Positions 1 to 13,800 of a stretch of 64,000 bases of DNA are shown one piece after another; the first letter of the stretch is position 1, and the number at the start of each line of letters is the position of its first letter. This DNA comes from Solea solea. Lineage: Eukaryota; Chordata; Actinopteri; Pleuronectiformes; Soleidae. Location: the NCBI RefSeq assembly GCF_958295425.1, contig NC_081142.1, forward strand, positions 4,854,917 to 4,918,916. The letters run 5' to 3'. The notes under the pieces were generated by a model. The model saw only the letters and a program-made list of their open reading frames with translations. It was not told the DNA's origin and made no database searches. The translations under genes and the position numbers were made by a program.

Positions 1-383
1 TGTTTGAACAACAAAACATTTAAAGGCAAAACACAGAAAGAACTGCTGATGCGGGGATGATGGTGCAGGGGTGGGGCTGGGGTGGTGGGAGGTGAAGATC
101 AACCACAATAACAGAAAGACGTTCCATTCATGTTGCCCACTTGTTCAGCTCAGACTGGGGCCAATCGTCGGCTGCTCTCATATCCATCTGTCTGTGAGTT
201 TGATGGACTTTTGGAGAATATGGGAAGCTTTCCAAGTGTGACACATGGTTTCAAGCCCATGAATATAAGTAGCATAAGTGTAATGTAAGTGTGGGTGTGC
301 ATGTTTCTGGCTATGCACGCATGTCATTGTGCTTTAGTCTTTTTTCCATTCAATGCTTTCACTCTTTTTTTTTCTGTTCTCAG
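1..383. other. Left-edge non-coding stretch
   Basis: No supported coding sequence was seen here. The stretch is mixed-composition DNA that ends in a long pyrimidine tract and a CAG acceptor-like site at 381-383. It could be intronic DNA of an upstream plus-strand transcript, but nothing in the window proves it. Confidence 0.4.
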
Positions 384-632
384 AAGTGCCCTACCCAGAT
401 ATGTACGAATTAGGCCACATCGCTCACTACCGTCCTGCGCTAATCAAAGTGCCGATTCTTGAAACAGACAGCTGTTGTCATGTGCCTTGATTCAAATGGC
501 TATCTGTCCCTGGAGCTGCCCAAGTTCTTAGTTGGCCAGCTGAAGTTGTAGACAGGACGAGGGTATCGGCCAATTGTAAGAGCTGTGCTTTCATTCACAA
601 TACAGCATATACCACAAACACACTGATCCAAG
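384..632 (+). other. Splice-flanked candidate untranslated exon or exon remnant
   Basis: The block starts right after a strong 3' splice site (T-rich tract then CAG at 381-383) and ends at a consensus donor (AAG|GTAAGT at 631-638). All three plus-strand frames contain stops, so as it stands it is not an internal coding exon. One frame reads through about 34 residues before a TGA near 487. A second, shifted frame gives a further open stretch up to a TAG near 550, as if one reading frame had been broken by an indel. I do not recognise either peptide. It may be a 5' UTR exon of the downstream RGM gene, a lncRNA exon, the end of an upstream gene, or a chance pair of splice sites. Confidence 0.3.
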
Positions 633-883
633 GTAAGTTTCCTTTTTTTTCCCCTTCTTTCCTCTGGCATGACTCAAGACGTCCTCAGATTCATAAACAC
701 CTGACGATGCTGATAAAAATAATGTTTAAAACTGTTATGGTTATGTGTGTAATGTGTGCATGCTGAATGCAAAGTGCATTCATTCAGATAACCTTTGGAG
801 CTGAGTGTCTATAGTAACTCAACAACACTTTGGTTTTTAACATTATACTGTTTATATTGTTTGTGTCTGTGTGATCCATATAT

Positions 884-915
<32 letters not shown>

Positions 916-3900
916 CTGTATGTACTGTATAAATATACATATATATACACCATGCAAGGATGGACTTTATAGACTAAACGTGAATGTGAGAAACATCTGC
1001 TGAAATGCATGGAAAATAAGAAAAAAAAAAGCCATATCAGTTTCCCGGCACTTCACGCAGACATTTCCCCACCTAAAACTTTTGTGCACAGAGTATACTT
1101 TAAAAGAGTGAGTCAGTCAAATTTGATTAGTAGCAGCGTTCATCCTTCATCCTTGCCATGTTCCTTCATGTTTCACTGCCTTAAACCAGCTCTAGCAGGA
1201 GGGAACATTCCCTGAATGCCTTCCTGGCTAAAAATTTGGTCAATCAGAATGGCTAAATTTATACTCTCATGAGTTATTGTCTATCCCGCTATTCCTGGGT
1301 CAAGGCTGTTGTCTGGGTGGGCCACAGCAGTTAGAATACCAACTGTTGCAGACTAACCAAATGACACACTTTATTACAAACACATCTGCAGATTAAACCA
1401 TAAGCTGTCAGGTGCCAAAGGGCAAACAACAAATGTGGAGCAAAAATCTAAAACAGTTTTTAAAATGCCCAGAATTAGGATGGAGATTAAGGGTCATTAT
1501 TTCCATAACCCCAGAAATATGAGAGTCTAAAGGCTTGTTTATGAATGTATTTTTTTTGTTTGTTTAAAATCTAAATCTACATATATAACTAAAATTTTAA
1601 TTATTGAAGTTTTGACGTTGACGGAATAAGTTCAAAGGAGATTGAGCATCCAACAACAAAACATCTCACTTAAAAATGACCGGCTAGTGTTCTTCTGAGA
1701 AGCCTGGTCTAATCTGTTTGGTACATAAAAGAAACATTTAAATGTTTTAAATGGAACAAAAGTGTATTTTTGGCACAAATTGAAAGAGGAAAAATATCAA
1801 GCGTTAATTCTCACATGCCTCTGCACACGTTTTATTGGAGCAGAGAGAGTTGTCAGAGGCCATCACAGAGCAATTTGTTCCCTGTTTCCATCATGCATCG
1901 TGGCTGATGACTAAAAGCGAGGGAGTGCTGTCGTGAAAAGAGAAAGACGAGGCATGTTCAAACAAAGTTATGCATTGGAATAAGCTTCACAGGCTGCTCA
2001 CTGAAGCCGTACATTTGACTGTTTTTGTTCCCTGATTTATTGGTTTGAAATAACTTGGCCAGAGACAAAAAGGCAGAAAAAAAAACATTAGAGAATTCAC
2101 GACCAGTGGGGAGAGATTTAACCCTAAAAACACTCACATGCACAAACACACAAACACATATGCAGGGCTTAGGTCAGAGGTCAACTGGCCCTGAACTCTC
2201 TCCCTTTGGGCCGAGGACATCAGAGGTCCCTCTGTGCGCTGCTCTCCATTTATTTTACCCATCATCCCTCGTCAGGCTGGGATGACCCCGTGACCCCACA
2301 GCTAGGGTTACCTGTCAGTTGACTGTCTATTCATGAGCACAGAGCCTGACGCTGTGTCAACATTTGTCCTTTGAAAAACAGAGGGAGGAATAAGAGAGAG
2401 GTTTGGTTCAGTTACAAACAGAGACAAATATATCAAAGCGAGTCCGAGAATAGTCTTATGTTCACGTAACTGAACAAAAATCAATGTTTTCTTTGTTGCC
2501 ACGCTCAAAACTTTAGATATCGGGAAGTGTGAGGCACTGACTTGTGCACTCCCTACACAGATGTCATGCATGTGCCGTGATTTCTGTTTATTTAGAGACA
2601 AAGTGTCACAGGTACAGAGCAAACAGATGCCTGCATGGACACCTACTGAGGGATACCTACAAAAACACTCTAAACCCCCCTCCTTCTCCCACTGTGTGTG
2701 CTGTCAGTTATCAATCAGGGTGCCGTAAGTGGGATCCTTGAGCAGAGATGGTATCAGCGCTGCCCTGTATACACTCACACCACAGTTTCCCTTATCTCCA
2801 CTGAGATAACAGATCCCCTCTAACAGCGAGAGGCCTGAACCAGACACACTCGCTTTCTGAATCTCTCTCTCTCTCTCTCTCTCTCTGTCTCAGCTGTGCT
2901 ATAGGCCACTTCATTTCAGACAGGGGCCTTCAAAAAAAACACCCAATTTGCTCTGGTTCCTGTTTAAAATTCAATAAGTGTGTCTCTTATGTTGCGGCCA
3001 TGTGGTGCAGGCGGAGGCCACGGAAGACCCGTGCTCCTTCTGATTCCAGTTTCTGATGTTATCAGCCCCGAGAAGAAACACGATACATGTCTCAGTTGGC
3101 CAATCTAAATGAGCATGAAATTAAACAAGAATCAGAAGCATGAAATATCAACAGTTTCCTGAAGCTCTACTCTTTTTCTCTGTCTTATTTTCCCAACACT
3201 GAGGTTTACAGACTCGAGTTTGAGTTTCAGGTTAGAAAAAGTATCGTAAATGCACATGTTTAATGTACATACGACTAGATTTTAATATGAATATTTAATA
3301 TATGAATGTTTGTATGATGGTTTCAAATATACCGCATGTTTACTATGTGGCGATGTGCATACATGAGGTCTGTGCAGTTGTTTTTTTCTTTGGTTTGAGG
3401 ACAGCGGGCCGAGGAGATGGTCTTGAACTGGTCCTGTTGTCAGGCTTCTACCAGACCACAGTACGTTAGACCTAATAACAAAAACAAGCATCCCCGTATG
3501 GAGCTGGTCCCACAGTGTGAGGACCTTAATGAGGAACATGTGGAGCTGCCCAGACACACAGTCAGAGGAAACCCAATCCCTCAGCCCCTCTTTTTCTCCC
3601 CCTTCCTCCTCCCTTCCCCCCTCGCTGCCATTCTTTCTCTCTCACTCTCTCTTGCTTCACTCTCCACATTGTCTGCTTGAAGTTTTAACGATTAAGCACC
3701 ACATTTGGTGCCTTAGCTCTTCTCTGTGTTTCTGCCAGATATGTTGAGTATTTGTGCAAAACAACAGATCCTTCCCTTCTCTTGCTGAGATTGATAAAAA
3801 ACTGTTCTTCCGATTTTTTTTTGGAGGGGGGGGGGATTTTTTTTATTGCACCAAAACAAGTGACCCACTGTCAGCAGAAGAAATATGTCTTTCTTGTTTT

Positions 3901-4343
3901 TATACCTGACATAGACTCGTGTAGTCCACCATCGCCTCAGTTTTTTTTTTTTTTTTTTTTGAGCGCTAGTAGTGTATACATATTTGCTGGGTCATGCAAT
4001 GCAATATGCTTATAAGGAAATGTGGGAAGAAAGAAGTCTTTCTCCACCCATCAAGCTTGACAGGCTGTCTTAGAGTTTCTTACATGCACTGAATTCATCT
4101 CTACGCTCCACCTGGATCAATTAAATGCTTGCTTCAGTGGTCATCAGGACCACGGTGTGGAACTACAGGTCATTTACTAGACAGCAGCTTATTGATTGAA
4201 ACTGTGTCTCTTTGTTGTATAACACACATTAGGTACACAGATGTGTGTATTTCTATCCCTGCTGCTAAAACTGAGCATTTCTCCTCTTCAACTGCTATTA
4301 ACTGAATTAAACAATGTGTTGTTGTTTTTTTTTCTTTTCTCAG
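633..4343. other. Gene-free stretch with microsatellites
   Basis: No coding sequence is supported. It contains an (AT)n run at about 888-914, a (CT)n run at about 2862-2886 and several poly-T runs (for example near 3940-3960). It ends in a pyrimidine-rich acceptor-like tract just before 4344. Confidence 0.5.
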
Positions 4344-4384
4344 GAAATGCCATCAGTTTCTGCTGAAGACAAACACTGGAACAG
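4344..4384 (+). other. Splice-flanked 41-nt candidate exon
   Basis: A strong acceptor (long T/C tract ending CAG at 4341-4343) and a good donor (ACAG|GTGAGA at 4381-4390) bracket 41 nt. One frame is open across it, but 41 nt is too short for a family call. With the block at 384-632 it could form part of a non-coding 5' leader or a lncRNA; this is inference from splice signals only. Confidence 0.25.
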
Positions 4385-4709
4385 GTGAGACACGCATTTG
4401 CTTTAGCATTATCAACACCGGCAGCAGACGCTCTCCCTTCAACACTGTGCCACTGTCCTGTCTGCAAGTTGTCACAAGTACTGCGCAGTGTAACCTGTTT
4501 GCAGGCAGGGATTTAAATGTGACCATAAAGTAGAGCCGTAAAGCACATCAACTGACCAAGTCTCCAAAATTAGCTGAACAAACAGAGTAAGGTAGAGCCC
4601 TCTGGGGGGATAAACTTGGCACAGTGGATCAAGTGTGACAGAGGCCCTTCTGGCAGCACAGAACAATCCAAACGTTCCACTTGGGTTGAGCTGTCTTCGT
4701 TTCCCCCTC

Positions 4710-4712
<3 letters not shown>

Positions 4713-4785
<73 letters not shown>
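4713..4785. repeat. (AT)n microsatellite, about 73 bp
   Basis: Uninterrupted alternating A and T, seen directly. It is self-complementary and prone to cruciform extrusion and length polymorphism. Confidence 0.95.
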
Positions 4786-4789
<4 letters not shown>

Positions 4790-6870
4790 TATATCAGCCC
4801 CACATCAACATGGGCTTGTGAAGACCTTTCACAAGACTGACAGGCCACCTGAATCACACAATTGTGTGGCCAGAGGAGCCTGCATGTGTATAGAAAAACC
4901 AGTGATCCAATAACTGCCTGGGTTCACTTCTCTCTCATAAAGTCAGGAAGGAGGCGGAGAGGAAGACCCACAGCTATACAACCCAAATGTTCCAGCTGCA
5001 CCAAGACAAAGCCTTAACTTTAAAATCTGATTTGAGAAACTACACACAAATATTCACTGTTGCTTTTCGTCTTGCAAAGATTTAACTGAGTAATTGGCTG
5101 GTGCATTAAAATTCTTCACTAGCATGGCTCCGAAAAGCTGCACAGTGTGTCTCATGCGAAAAGGTGGTGAGTCCATGTATGTGCCTTGCAGATGGTCTGG
5201 CCTCACAGCAGCTGTGCAAATGAAAGACAGAGTGTCGCGGAAGGAGTGCAGGAGACGGAAAGTTGGCCACAAAAGGAAAAGAGTAACACACAAGTTGCTA
5301 ACTGAAAATGTAATGGAAAAATCAATAGCACACCAAGAATCGCTGAGCGAAAATGAGCCAGTCCTAGTATTTTTCTCTGAGTTTTTACTGGTAAACATTT
5401 GACGTCTAAACCAGGAAAGACTTACATTACTTAGCTGAATTTACTGACCCAAGTTTAAAGGGATAGTTCAGGTTTGTATGGAGTATTGACACACTCTCTG
5501 TTCTGACTTCACTGAGCACGGGGTCAAGCGAACATCAGACTCTGAGAACCAGCCTGCGACACGGACGCTCACTCTCACTGAAAACATGGCTGCCATCAAT
5601 GACACAAAGAAACCACAACATTTAGCCTCTTACCAAAAGTCTTACCTAATAAAACCTTTGTCTGATAAAGTCTATGAGACTCAAAAAAAACCAGCCTTTT
5701 ACATCATGACACACAGGAGTTGTTGATCAACTGCTCTTTCTATCAGTAAATTTCAATTGTGTTATTTTGTGTCTTTGGTATTTGAAACCCTTCATTTAAT
5801 TTTACATGTGTGACACAAATTTACTAAATGAGGTAGCAGAAGACCAACAGCCTCTGGGACCCTTGAGCTAAACTAATTTCTACCTGTCTAATGTTAGGAT
5901 AAAGCAGTGGACATATACACAGGTTTAGATTTTACTACATAAGACCTTTGTTAAGTGGCTAAAATCAGTTTCTTTGAAACATCTCCAATCTGTCTCCAAG
6001 CTATGGTTTCAGTCAGAGCCATGTCTCCCAGAGACAGCAGCTCAGCAAAGTCAATGTTGACAATGTGTCAATATCTCATGCAACCACACTTCAAAAACCC
6101 CTTAACTATCCATTCAAATACTATTTGTTCTAATCAAGAGAGCCCCACATTAAAGGTTATCTCTGTTTACTCTCTCATTACTTCAGGATAATACCAACAA
6201 TCTGGGTAATTAAACAGTCTATATTTAACATATTCGCTAGATAAAGTAAACCTGTTAGGTTGCACTCGCAGTTGTCAATCAAACTCCATTTTTAAGTCTG
6301 GGGTGAGAAAACAACAGGTGAGAAAATCCTGCTTAATGCTGAAAATACATAAACATTTGTTCTGGGGAGGAGGGGAAGTCACAGAAGACAGATGTCCCTG
6401 CAGTGCTTTGTAGTGCAAGTTCTTCAGATAAAGGCTACAGCCACACTACTCCATTTTCTTTAATTAAACCTCAGTTCTGCAGATATCCCTGTTGTTCATT
6501 GAGAGTCCCAAAATACAGAGAAGTTTGAAAAATGCTGCACTGTTTTTTTTTTTTTTTGCATTGCTGCTGCTGCTCTTTACCTAATAAAGTGTTAGATGAG
6601 TGTATGAACCTGGATATTTTAATTTAACTCCATCCCTAGATCATTTTCCTAGATTTTTAATAGGGCCAGGAAAGTAGAATGACATCCTTTAGATGGATAA
6701 TAATAATCTTAAAATGTTGTTATTTTTAAATGTCAATTGTGTAGTGCTGTTTTCACGAACAAACACAACACAAATTTGTCGCAACAAGTTTACATACAGA
6801 GTCAATGCAATGGCGCGACAAATCGCGTCTGGTGTGAACACAGCATAAGAAAGTCTAGGAATTATGGCGG

Positions 6871-7052
6871 AAGAACGGTTAGCCACCAGGGGGCGACTCT
6901 GCTGTTGTTGCTTTTTTTCGTTGGTTTGAATGGAATGTATGTGATAAAATTTGCCTTTTACTCACTTGATTTATGACACCAGTAAACATTTTCCTGAGAA
7001 TTTAATGGTCCCAATCACTGGTTTTAGGTCTTCTTCAGTAGCACATGTGTCA
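6871..7052 (-). repeat. Dispersed repeat, family A, copy 1 (reverse)
   Basis: The reverse complement shares an ordered set of words with two plus-strand copies at 18779-19075 and 22140-22322. These include AAAATGTTTACTGGTGT, ATAAATCAAGTGAG and the CGCCCCCTGGTGGCT block. Three copies in this order and spacing show a real mobile-element family. No protein is encoded, so it is a non-autonomous element. The plus-strand word at about 7231-7250 resembles a word near the end of copy 2, but I cannot fix the boundary. Confidence 0.7.
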
Positions 7053-7600
7053 GTTTTGCTAAATATATTCCCAGTGAGAAGGAAAAACAAAAAAAAACAA
7101 ACAAAAAAACATGGCACATATAAGTGTGTGGCTGTAAGTGAAACATTTCTGGTTGCAAAACTGGTCAAATCACAAATCGTGAAACTTCACAGTTGAAGAT
7201 AGTTTTGCAATTGGAAGACTACTCTGTGTCGTTTATATATAGTCTATGTTCAAAGGTGACAAAACTCATAATTTAGTTTTATATTACAAAGCAATTATAC
7301 ACGTGTACCAACATACTTATGGCTTATATAGTCAATGCATGCCCCTTCTACATAATTGCACCTTTACACGTAGACTTTTAAACACAACCTTACATTTTAA
7401 CCTCAGCAGTAAACAGGTTGTATACTTTATACTAGCACAGATAGTAACACACAGTTGTGCAAATTGAGACACAAAGAAAAAATGTTATCGTGACAATTAA
7501 GTTTTCTAACCGCCCCAATACTGTTGTTGCGGACTCTCTCGTCCCTTCAGTAATTGCCATTACGTGTAAATATCAAGTGGTTAGTGAATAATTAGTCTTT

Positions 7601-7793
7601 CATTGGCTCAGCCATCACCTCTGGGCCCAGACTACACTTTAGTCCCCTCCCTCGTAGAGCCGCCCTGAAGACTGGGGCCCCTTTTTGAATGACAGCGCTT
7701 GGGGAAGAAGACGAAATTTTTGTGTGATTTCCCCACAGCCGCAGCGTCGATGAGAAGCAGTCGAGGAACTCCATTCTAACTGAATGGATTGGT
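7601..7793 (+). promoter_or_regulatory. rgmd: Candidate promoter and 5' UTR region of the RGM gene with two uORFs
   Basis: Base composition becomes richer in G, C and CpG here than in the flanks, and this continues into intron 1 (to about 8500), as expected around a vertebrate start site. No TATA box is convincing. Two upstream ATGs are present. One at 7750 opens a 9-codon uORF that stops at 7779. One at 7784 opens a 13-codon uORF that overlaps the main start and stops at 7825. A pyrimidine-rich CAG acceptor-like site at 7736-7738 would allow splicing from an upstream leader exon instead of transcription starting here. Confidence 0.4.
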
Positions 7794-7887
7794 ATGGGGA
7801 GAAGCGGACCTCAAATCACGGCTAAGCGGCAGCTTTGGGACTGTGTAACGATCACCATGGTTTTACTTTCGCTGCTGTTTCGACCAG
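7794..7887 (+). CDS. rgmd: RGM coding exon 1 (signal peptide)
   Basis: It encodes 31 residues plus one base (phase 1) and ends at donor CAG|GTAAGG. The ATG at 7794 has G at -3 and +4. A second in-frame ATG at 7857 (codon 22) sits in an even better context (ACCATGG). It would leave only about ten residues before the mature region, so the first start is preferred because it gives a full signal peptide with a polar N-region and a VLLSLLF core. Family signal peptides are usually long. Confidence 0.85.
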
Positions 7888-10800
7888 GTAAGGTTTTTGT
7901 TTTTTTTTTAAATGTCAAATCCGTGCTCCTTCACTTGTCCTGCATGCAAAAGTTGTGGTGTGTCCCGGAATGGAGGTGGAGTTGGGGAGAGGGGAGAGAA
8001 GAAAGTTGTTTTCTTGAAACTTAGTCATTAAAGTTGATTTTGCGGAAGGATTTTAAAGCTTGTATCGCATGCACCGTGGTGTGTTTTTTTTAATGCATAT
8101 TGTGTTTTAAAGTTGGACAAATGGTCGCGTTTGTGGGGACGTTTCCCCATCCATAGCGGGGACAAAGTAAAGTACTGTTGCTGCTCCGCAGTGTCCCAGC
8201 CGACCCGTCTCCGCTCGCTGTTAGCTAAGCAGCACGAGTTGCCTCCATTTACGGAGTTTTTATTTGGACTAATTTATCGCGTTACCCACTTAAAACAACA
8301 CCGTAGACACTGCACAGTACGACACACATATTTTTTAACAACTAACACGAATTAACCAAACTCACGTTACACTGCTGCTGCCCTTTTTTTGCCATGTTGC
8401 TGTGTTGAAGTTACGGGTTAGCACTGTTAGCATAGCCCGCTAGCAACTGGTGTTAAGTACCTGCGACCTAAAGAAAAATCACGGCGCTTTTCTTGTGTTG
8501 TTTTATTTCGTTTTCTAAAGCCGAGAAACACAACTCACACTTGGAATGTACACGCAATGACCGCTTTTATACATAGTTTGGATATTTTGAGCGTTTGTGA
8601 GAAGTAACAAGACCTCGGTTATTTCCCACACTTCATGCTTCATTTATTTACTTTGTTAGCTACCATGCAAGGGGGTCCCACTTTTTTGGCCTCTGAACAT
8701 GTTGGTCTGGGACCAGACAAAAGGTTGCCAAACCATAGAAAACAGCAGGAAAGCGAGTATATTAAATGTGTTGCAATGATTTCTTCACCGAACAGTTATT
8801 ACACTTGTGTTATTTCGTAATTAGTAAAATTATGTGCTCACTCACATAAGATCTTTCCCAAGATCAATTGTGACTTTATTCATGTTGTTTATGCATGTCA
8901 TGACATGAGCAAATAGCTAAATATGTTGGATTATTCTTACTGCCATCTCTGTAACATCCACTTCCACGAATTATATCTTTGATAAATTAATCGCAACTTC
9001 TTATTCTTGTTATTATAAACATAAAAATGTACAACACACAACTCCTAAATAAATGGCTAGATGAACATCTGCAAATGTATTTAAACCCTAACTTAGTCTC
9101 AATTTATTATTTATAGAAAATGATCACACATTTAGTGAACACTGAAGCAACTCAAAGAATTGTGGTTTTATAGTTAGTTACAAATCTGAGGTAAAGGGAA
9201 AACATTTATGTTTTATAGCACAAAGTGCGTTTATTCCATGCATAAACATACCAGTATATGGTTTAGTGAAACTTAATTGTTTTTACACTCACCAGCCACT
9301 TAATTAGGTACACAAGAGCCCTAATAAAGGCAGACAGTGTAGTCATCTGATGTGAAGTTTAACAGGTTTGTGTGTTTAGAGATGATCTTTGCATACCGTG
9401 ACTGCAACAAGGGGTTATTTGACTATCTGTTGCTTTTGTATCATTTCAAAAAAAGTCTGACCAGTCTAGTTTGACATCTGGCTGTAAAAAACTGCCACAT
9501 TGGATATTTTGATGTGGAGGATCATTCTCTGTAAAAACATAGGGTGATTGTGCATGAAAATCCCAGTTGTAGGTTGCTGGTGCCAGACGACACATGGTTT
9601 GAGCTTCAGCAGGTCATTTTGACCATGTCCACATGTCAACATGCATCTTCTACCATGTGATTAGCTGCTGATATGTTTGCATTAATTAACAATTGAACAA
9701 ATGTACCTAATTAAGTGGCTAGTGAGAGTGTATTGTGATAAATTTGTGTTTTATAACCTAGCTATGTATGGGTTAATTTGTGATATCTCTATTGCAGTAT
9801 TTGTGTGCAATGCAATTTGTTAGGTTTCAGCTAAACCATGCTATAATAAAGAAATCAATCCAGACAATACATAAGTAAATATGATCACTGTATGTCTTTC
9901 AGCACACCTTGAGGTCCCCAGATCTCTTTTATTGTTTTGGTACTTTGTAATAACTTTTTGAAACACTAGTTTTCTCACAAACTTTTTTCTGAAGGCATAA
10001 AATGTGGCCCGGACATCATTTAAATCTAGGCTAACTTAGAATTAGAATAAAATATGGCTCTAAACATTGGGTATTTTTCACTTCATTCTCTCCAGCTTGA
10101 ATCGACTTATCAAAAATGTGCTATTACCAGTGCTGTTTATGTGGTCAGTTTGTTTCCCCTGTTTCCGTCTTCATGTTCACCACATGGTCCTCACACTTGT
10201 TGGTAGTTTACAGAGTGCTGGAGTAAAAAGAAACTTTTGGGAAATGGCTGGCAGTTGATGACAGCAGTTGTCAAAAGTGTCAATCACAGAGGACCTGGTG
10301 ACCTTGCTGCAAGATGTGGGCGCCCTATTGGAATTCAGAGGAGAGATGTAAAATGCCTCTAACTTGACCTCTCATACTCCATCTCACTTTTATCAGGAGT
10401 GGAGATGAAGTCCAGCATCTGGGAGATCCATAAATCATCTGTCTTCAGATGTATGTGTAGGCGAAGAAATGATTCAAAACATATTCATGTGCACTGGGTG
10501 AGAGATCTCCATGCTCGTCTTGTCATGTTTGTTCGGGATGATTTGAGATGTGATGCAGTTTAGGAGTAAACAATAATCCTCTGTTGCAATAAAGGGAGCA
10601 GTCTTTTACAAGTGGTCCCAGTCTTGCAGTAGAGGTGATGTATGTGTTGTGGATGCTGGCAGATGTTGATCTGCCGTCTGTTGAAAATGGAAAATGAAAT
10701 CCAGCCCAGTCAGCAAATGAAAGGTCCCACCCAATACACAACTGAAATAAACTTGATGAATATCCTCTCTCTTATGTCCCACTGAGGTTGTCTCATTTCT

Positions 10801-13800
10801 TTGTTTTGCTTCACAACACATATCCCACTTGTGAGTCATAACTTAGCCCTAAGACCCAGAATTGGGACCCAAATATCACATGATGTGTTTGACCAGCGTC
10901 CAGTTTGGACCCCGAGTTGCTGAACAAGCGTGAATCTTAGTGATATTCCTCTTGAAGTTAGCTCCCTCTGTACACCTAGCCCTGCTGTGCCATATAGTGT
11001 AACTTAATGGACTTCAATTACCTCGGCAACAGCCAAACCACATTCAACACCCCCAGGCAGACTAACACAGGTTGGTTTCCTCCTACAGTGAGGAAACATG
11101 TCATTCTGTGAGGACGGGTTGGGGGAAATAAGGTTTGACTGACTCTGGAGCACAGTCTCGGATCGCAGCCTCATGAGCTCATGCAGTTTGGGTTTTAATG
11201 ACTCTCTGGATTGAGATAAACTTGACAGTGGAAATGTTTCGAATGTGCTTGCTCATGTACTGAGTTGAAGTAATTTATCTGTAAACGACGATGGATTTTT
11301 AGGTTAGACTTGAAAAAGTTTAATTTAAGTTTGGTCAGTATCACTTTCATAGAGATGGAGGAGAAATTCCATTAGAACACACACGTTCATAGATCACACG
11401 TACTGTAGGTATTGCTGTACAAAGTGTTAATTTTCACTCTTCTTTTTTTTCAGCTCACTGCCAGCAGTGTCGAATCCAGCGCTGCAATGCGGAGTACGTG
11501 TCATCTACCTCACCCTCTAGTGGTCTACAGGAGGACGTGTCCCTGGACGTGGACTACTGCATTGCCTTGCGGGCTTACGCCCTGTGCACCCGGCGACAGG
11601 CACGCAGCTGCAGGGGAGACTTGGTTTACCATTCAGCCGTCTTCCGTATTAAGGAGCTTTTCTCTCAGCACAATTGCTCCAGTGACGGGCCCACTTCCTC
11701 CGCCAAGGTCCCCAGCACGTCCCGGCCGGCCGTGTCGGAACTGTGTGACTATGAGAATCGGGTCCTCGCGTCAGGCTCAGCCAGTCAGCAGAAGAAATAT
11801 GCTCACTGTGGATTATTCGGAGACCCGCATCTACGGACTTTCAGAGACGAGTTTCAGACCTGCAAGGTGGAAGGGGCGTGGCCTCTTATCGACAACCGCT
11901 TCCTGTCTGTGCAGGTGACAAATGTGCCTGTTGTCCTTGGCTCCAGTGCCACAGCAACCAGCAAGGTAAGGATGGGTTCGGAGCAGGGAAAAAACGCAAA
12001 AAATAATTTGCAACCATTGTTGAACTACTGAGTTTTTTTGTGTATGATTTTAGGATTAAATAGTTTCATTTATTCACACGTCCTCAATAAAAGCTACAGA
12101 AAAGCGGCAAAAATGAACTACACTCATCTTTTATAGCTTTATAGCAGATTCATACTGTCGGTTTCCTCTATAGTTTAGAGTTTGCGGTGAGATAAGCATC
12201 CAGTCTGTCTTGGTTTCTGTTTTTAACACATATTCTTAATGCATTATGAGTAAAAAAGTTGCACTTTTGTCAAAACCACCACCTTTACGTGTGCATATTA
12301 GTAAACGATGCAAACATTCTACCAAGTGGGATTCTGCTGGCCCTATAGGCTACAGAGTACTCGCTCGTGAGCTCAAGTGTTGCCATAAAGTATCAAACAT
12401 GTGAAGTTAATCGTCATTCCATGGTGCCTCTCGAGCCTCCAGCATTCCAACATGTCTTGGAGCTCTTCAGATCTGTGAGGGGAAAAGAGGAGGGAGTCCT
12501 TCAGCGGTGTTGAATCACAGACATGCTTGAGTGCTTTACCTTTAACACATGGGTGGTCATATGGTAGTGATTAACGCTCACTCAAACATTTTCCTCCACC
12601 ACCATGATCTGGAATGTTTTTTTCACCCCTCTGGTCAAATAATTAACGGGGCCGCTTTTTGTGTAAATATGGAATAATGTGGAAAAATAAGGGAATAATT
12701 GGGACAGCAGTTGTTAATTAGAAAGGCAGGCCTTCCCTCCTCTAAATGTTGTCATTGTTGAAACATTTATGCGTCATTTGGTTATCTATAGAAATGCTCA
12801 TACAAATGGGTACAAAAAGCAGCTTTTGCATAAATATTAGATGATTTGTTTCTGACTGTTACTTTTTCCAAACTTGAGCTTTGTAACAGAATAATCTGTG
12901 ATATGTCATCAGGGATTCCACAGTTGTGAAGGCACTTAAAGTCTAACCTGTAGTGCGTGTGTACAGTGTGTCTGCGCCAACACTCACATGGACCCATCAT
13001 GTTTTCATAGTTGTTTTTAACAGCCAGACGTAAAACAGGAAATCATCCATCATAATACAGTATCCCCGCAAGTGTAAACGTAACCACAGCCACTGATTTG
13101 TCGAGATGTTTTTGAAGAAACAAGAGGTCCGGCCCCAATTTTTCAAAGCTCAGCTGGAATACAGATCATGTGAGCTCTGCCAGTGGGGAAGTGATGGAAG
13201 ATGCACAGAGAATTAATGTGGTTTTGAAAACTGTTGGTTTGATCCAGAATTCAAGGACACAAGAGTTATTACTGCTGTTTTACTGTTGAGTGTTTTTTCT
13301 TTTTTTAAAGGAATGTGTCAGAAATTACGGCTGATTACAGAGACCGTGCATTGACTTATTGTAGCTTCTCTGACGTTGGTTACAAAGCACCACCAAAGAC
13401 CACCAAGATCAGGAATCTGGAATACCAGATTATTAATTCATTGTCTTGAGATTACACCAGAGAAAATCCCTGTCATTCGCAGGGAAAAATAGCCAGGGAG
13501 GTTCATGAACAAACCACAACCTTTTAGTGGTTTCCTACTGCCACCTTGTGGCTTTAATTGCTATTGCACTTATGAATTCATATGTTGTTTCCAGTTTCTA
13601 CTTGTAAGCATGTGACATTTAATATTATGTATAGACACATTTTCAAACAAAGTATGACTTTAACATTGATCTGGTATTCTTTTTGTTACAGATAACAGTC
13701 ATCTTCAAGTCCTACCACGGCTGTACAGATCAGAAGGTGTACCAAGCCACTACTGAGGATTTGCCATTGGCTTTTCAGGACGGGACTCGCAGAGGCGGCG

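Larger units (their letters stand above)
4385..7600. other. Gene-free stretch upstream of the RGM gene
   Basis: No coding sequence is supported. It holds a long (AT)n run at 4713-4785. A diverged dispersed repeat in reverse orientation lies at about 6871-7052. The words near 6800-6845 look like a fragment of a fish mobile element, though I cannot name the family. Confidence 0.5.

Noticed and set aside
11412..11918. Plus-strand 168-codon frame over RGM exon 2
   Set aside because: Out of frame with the conserved RGM sequence; a shadow of the real exon.
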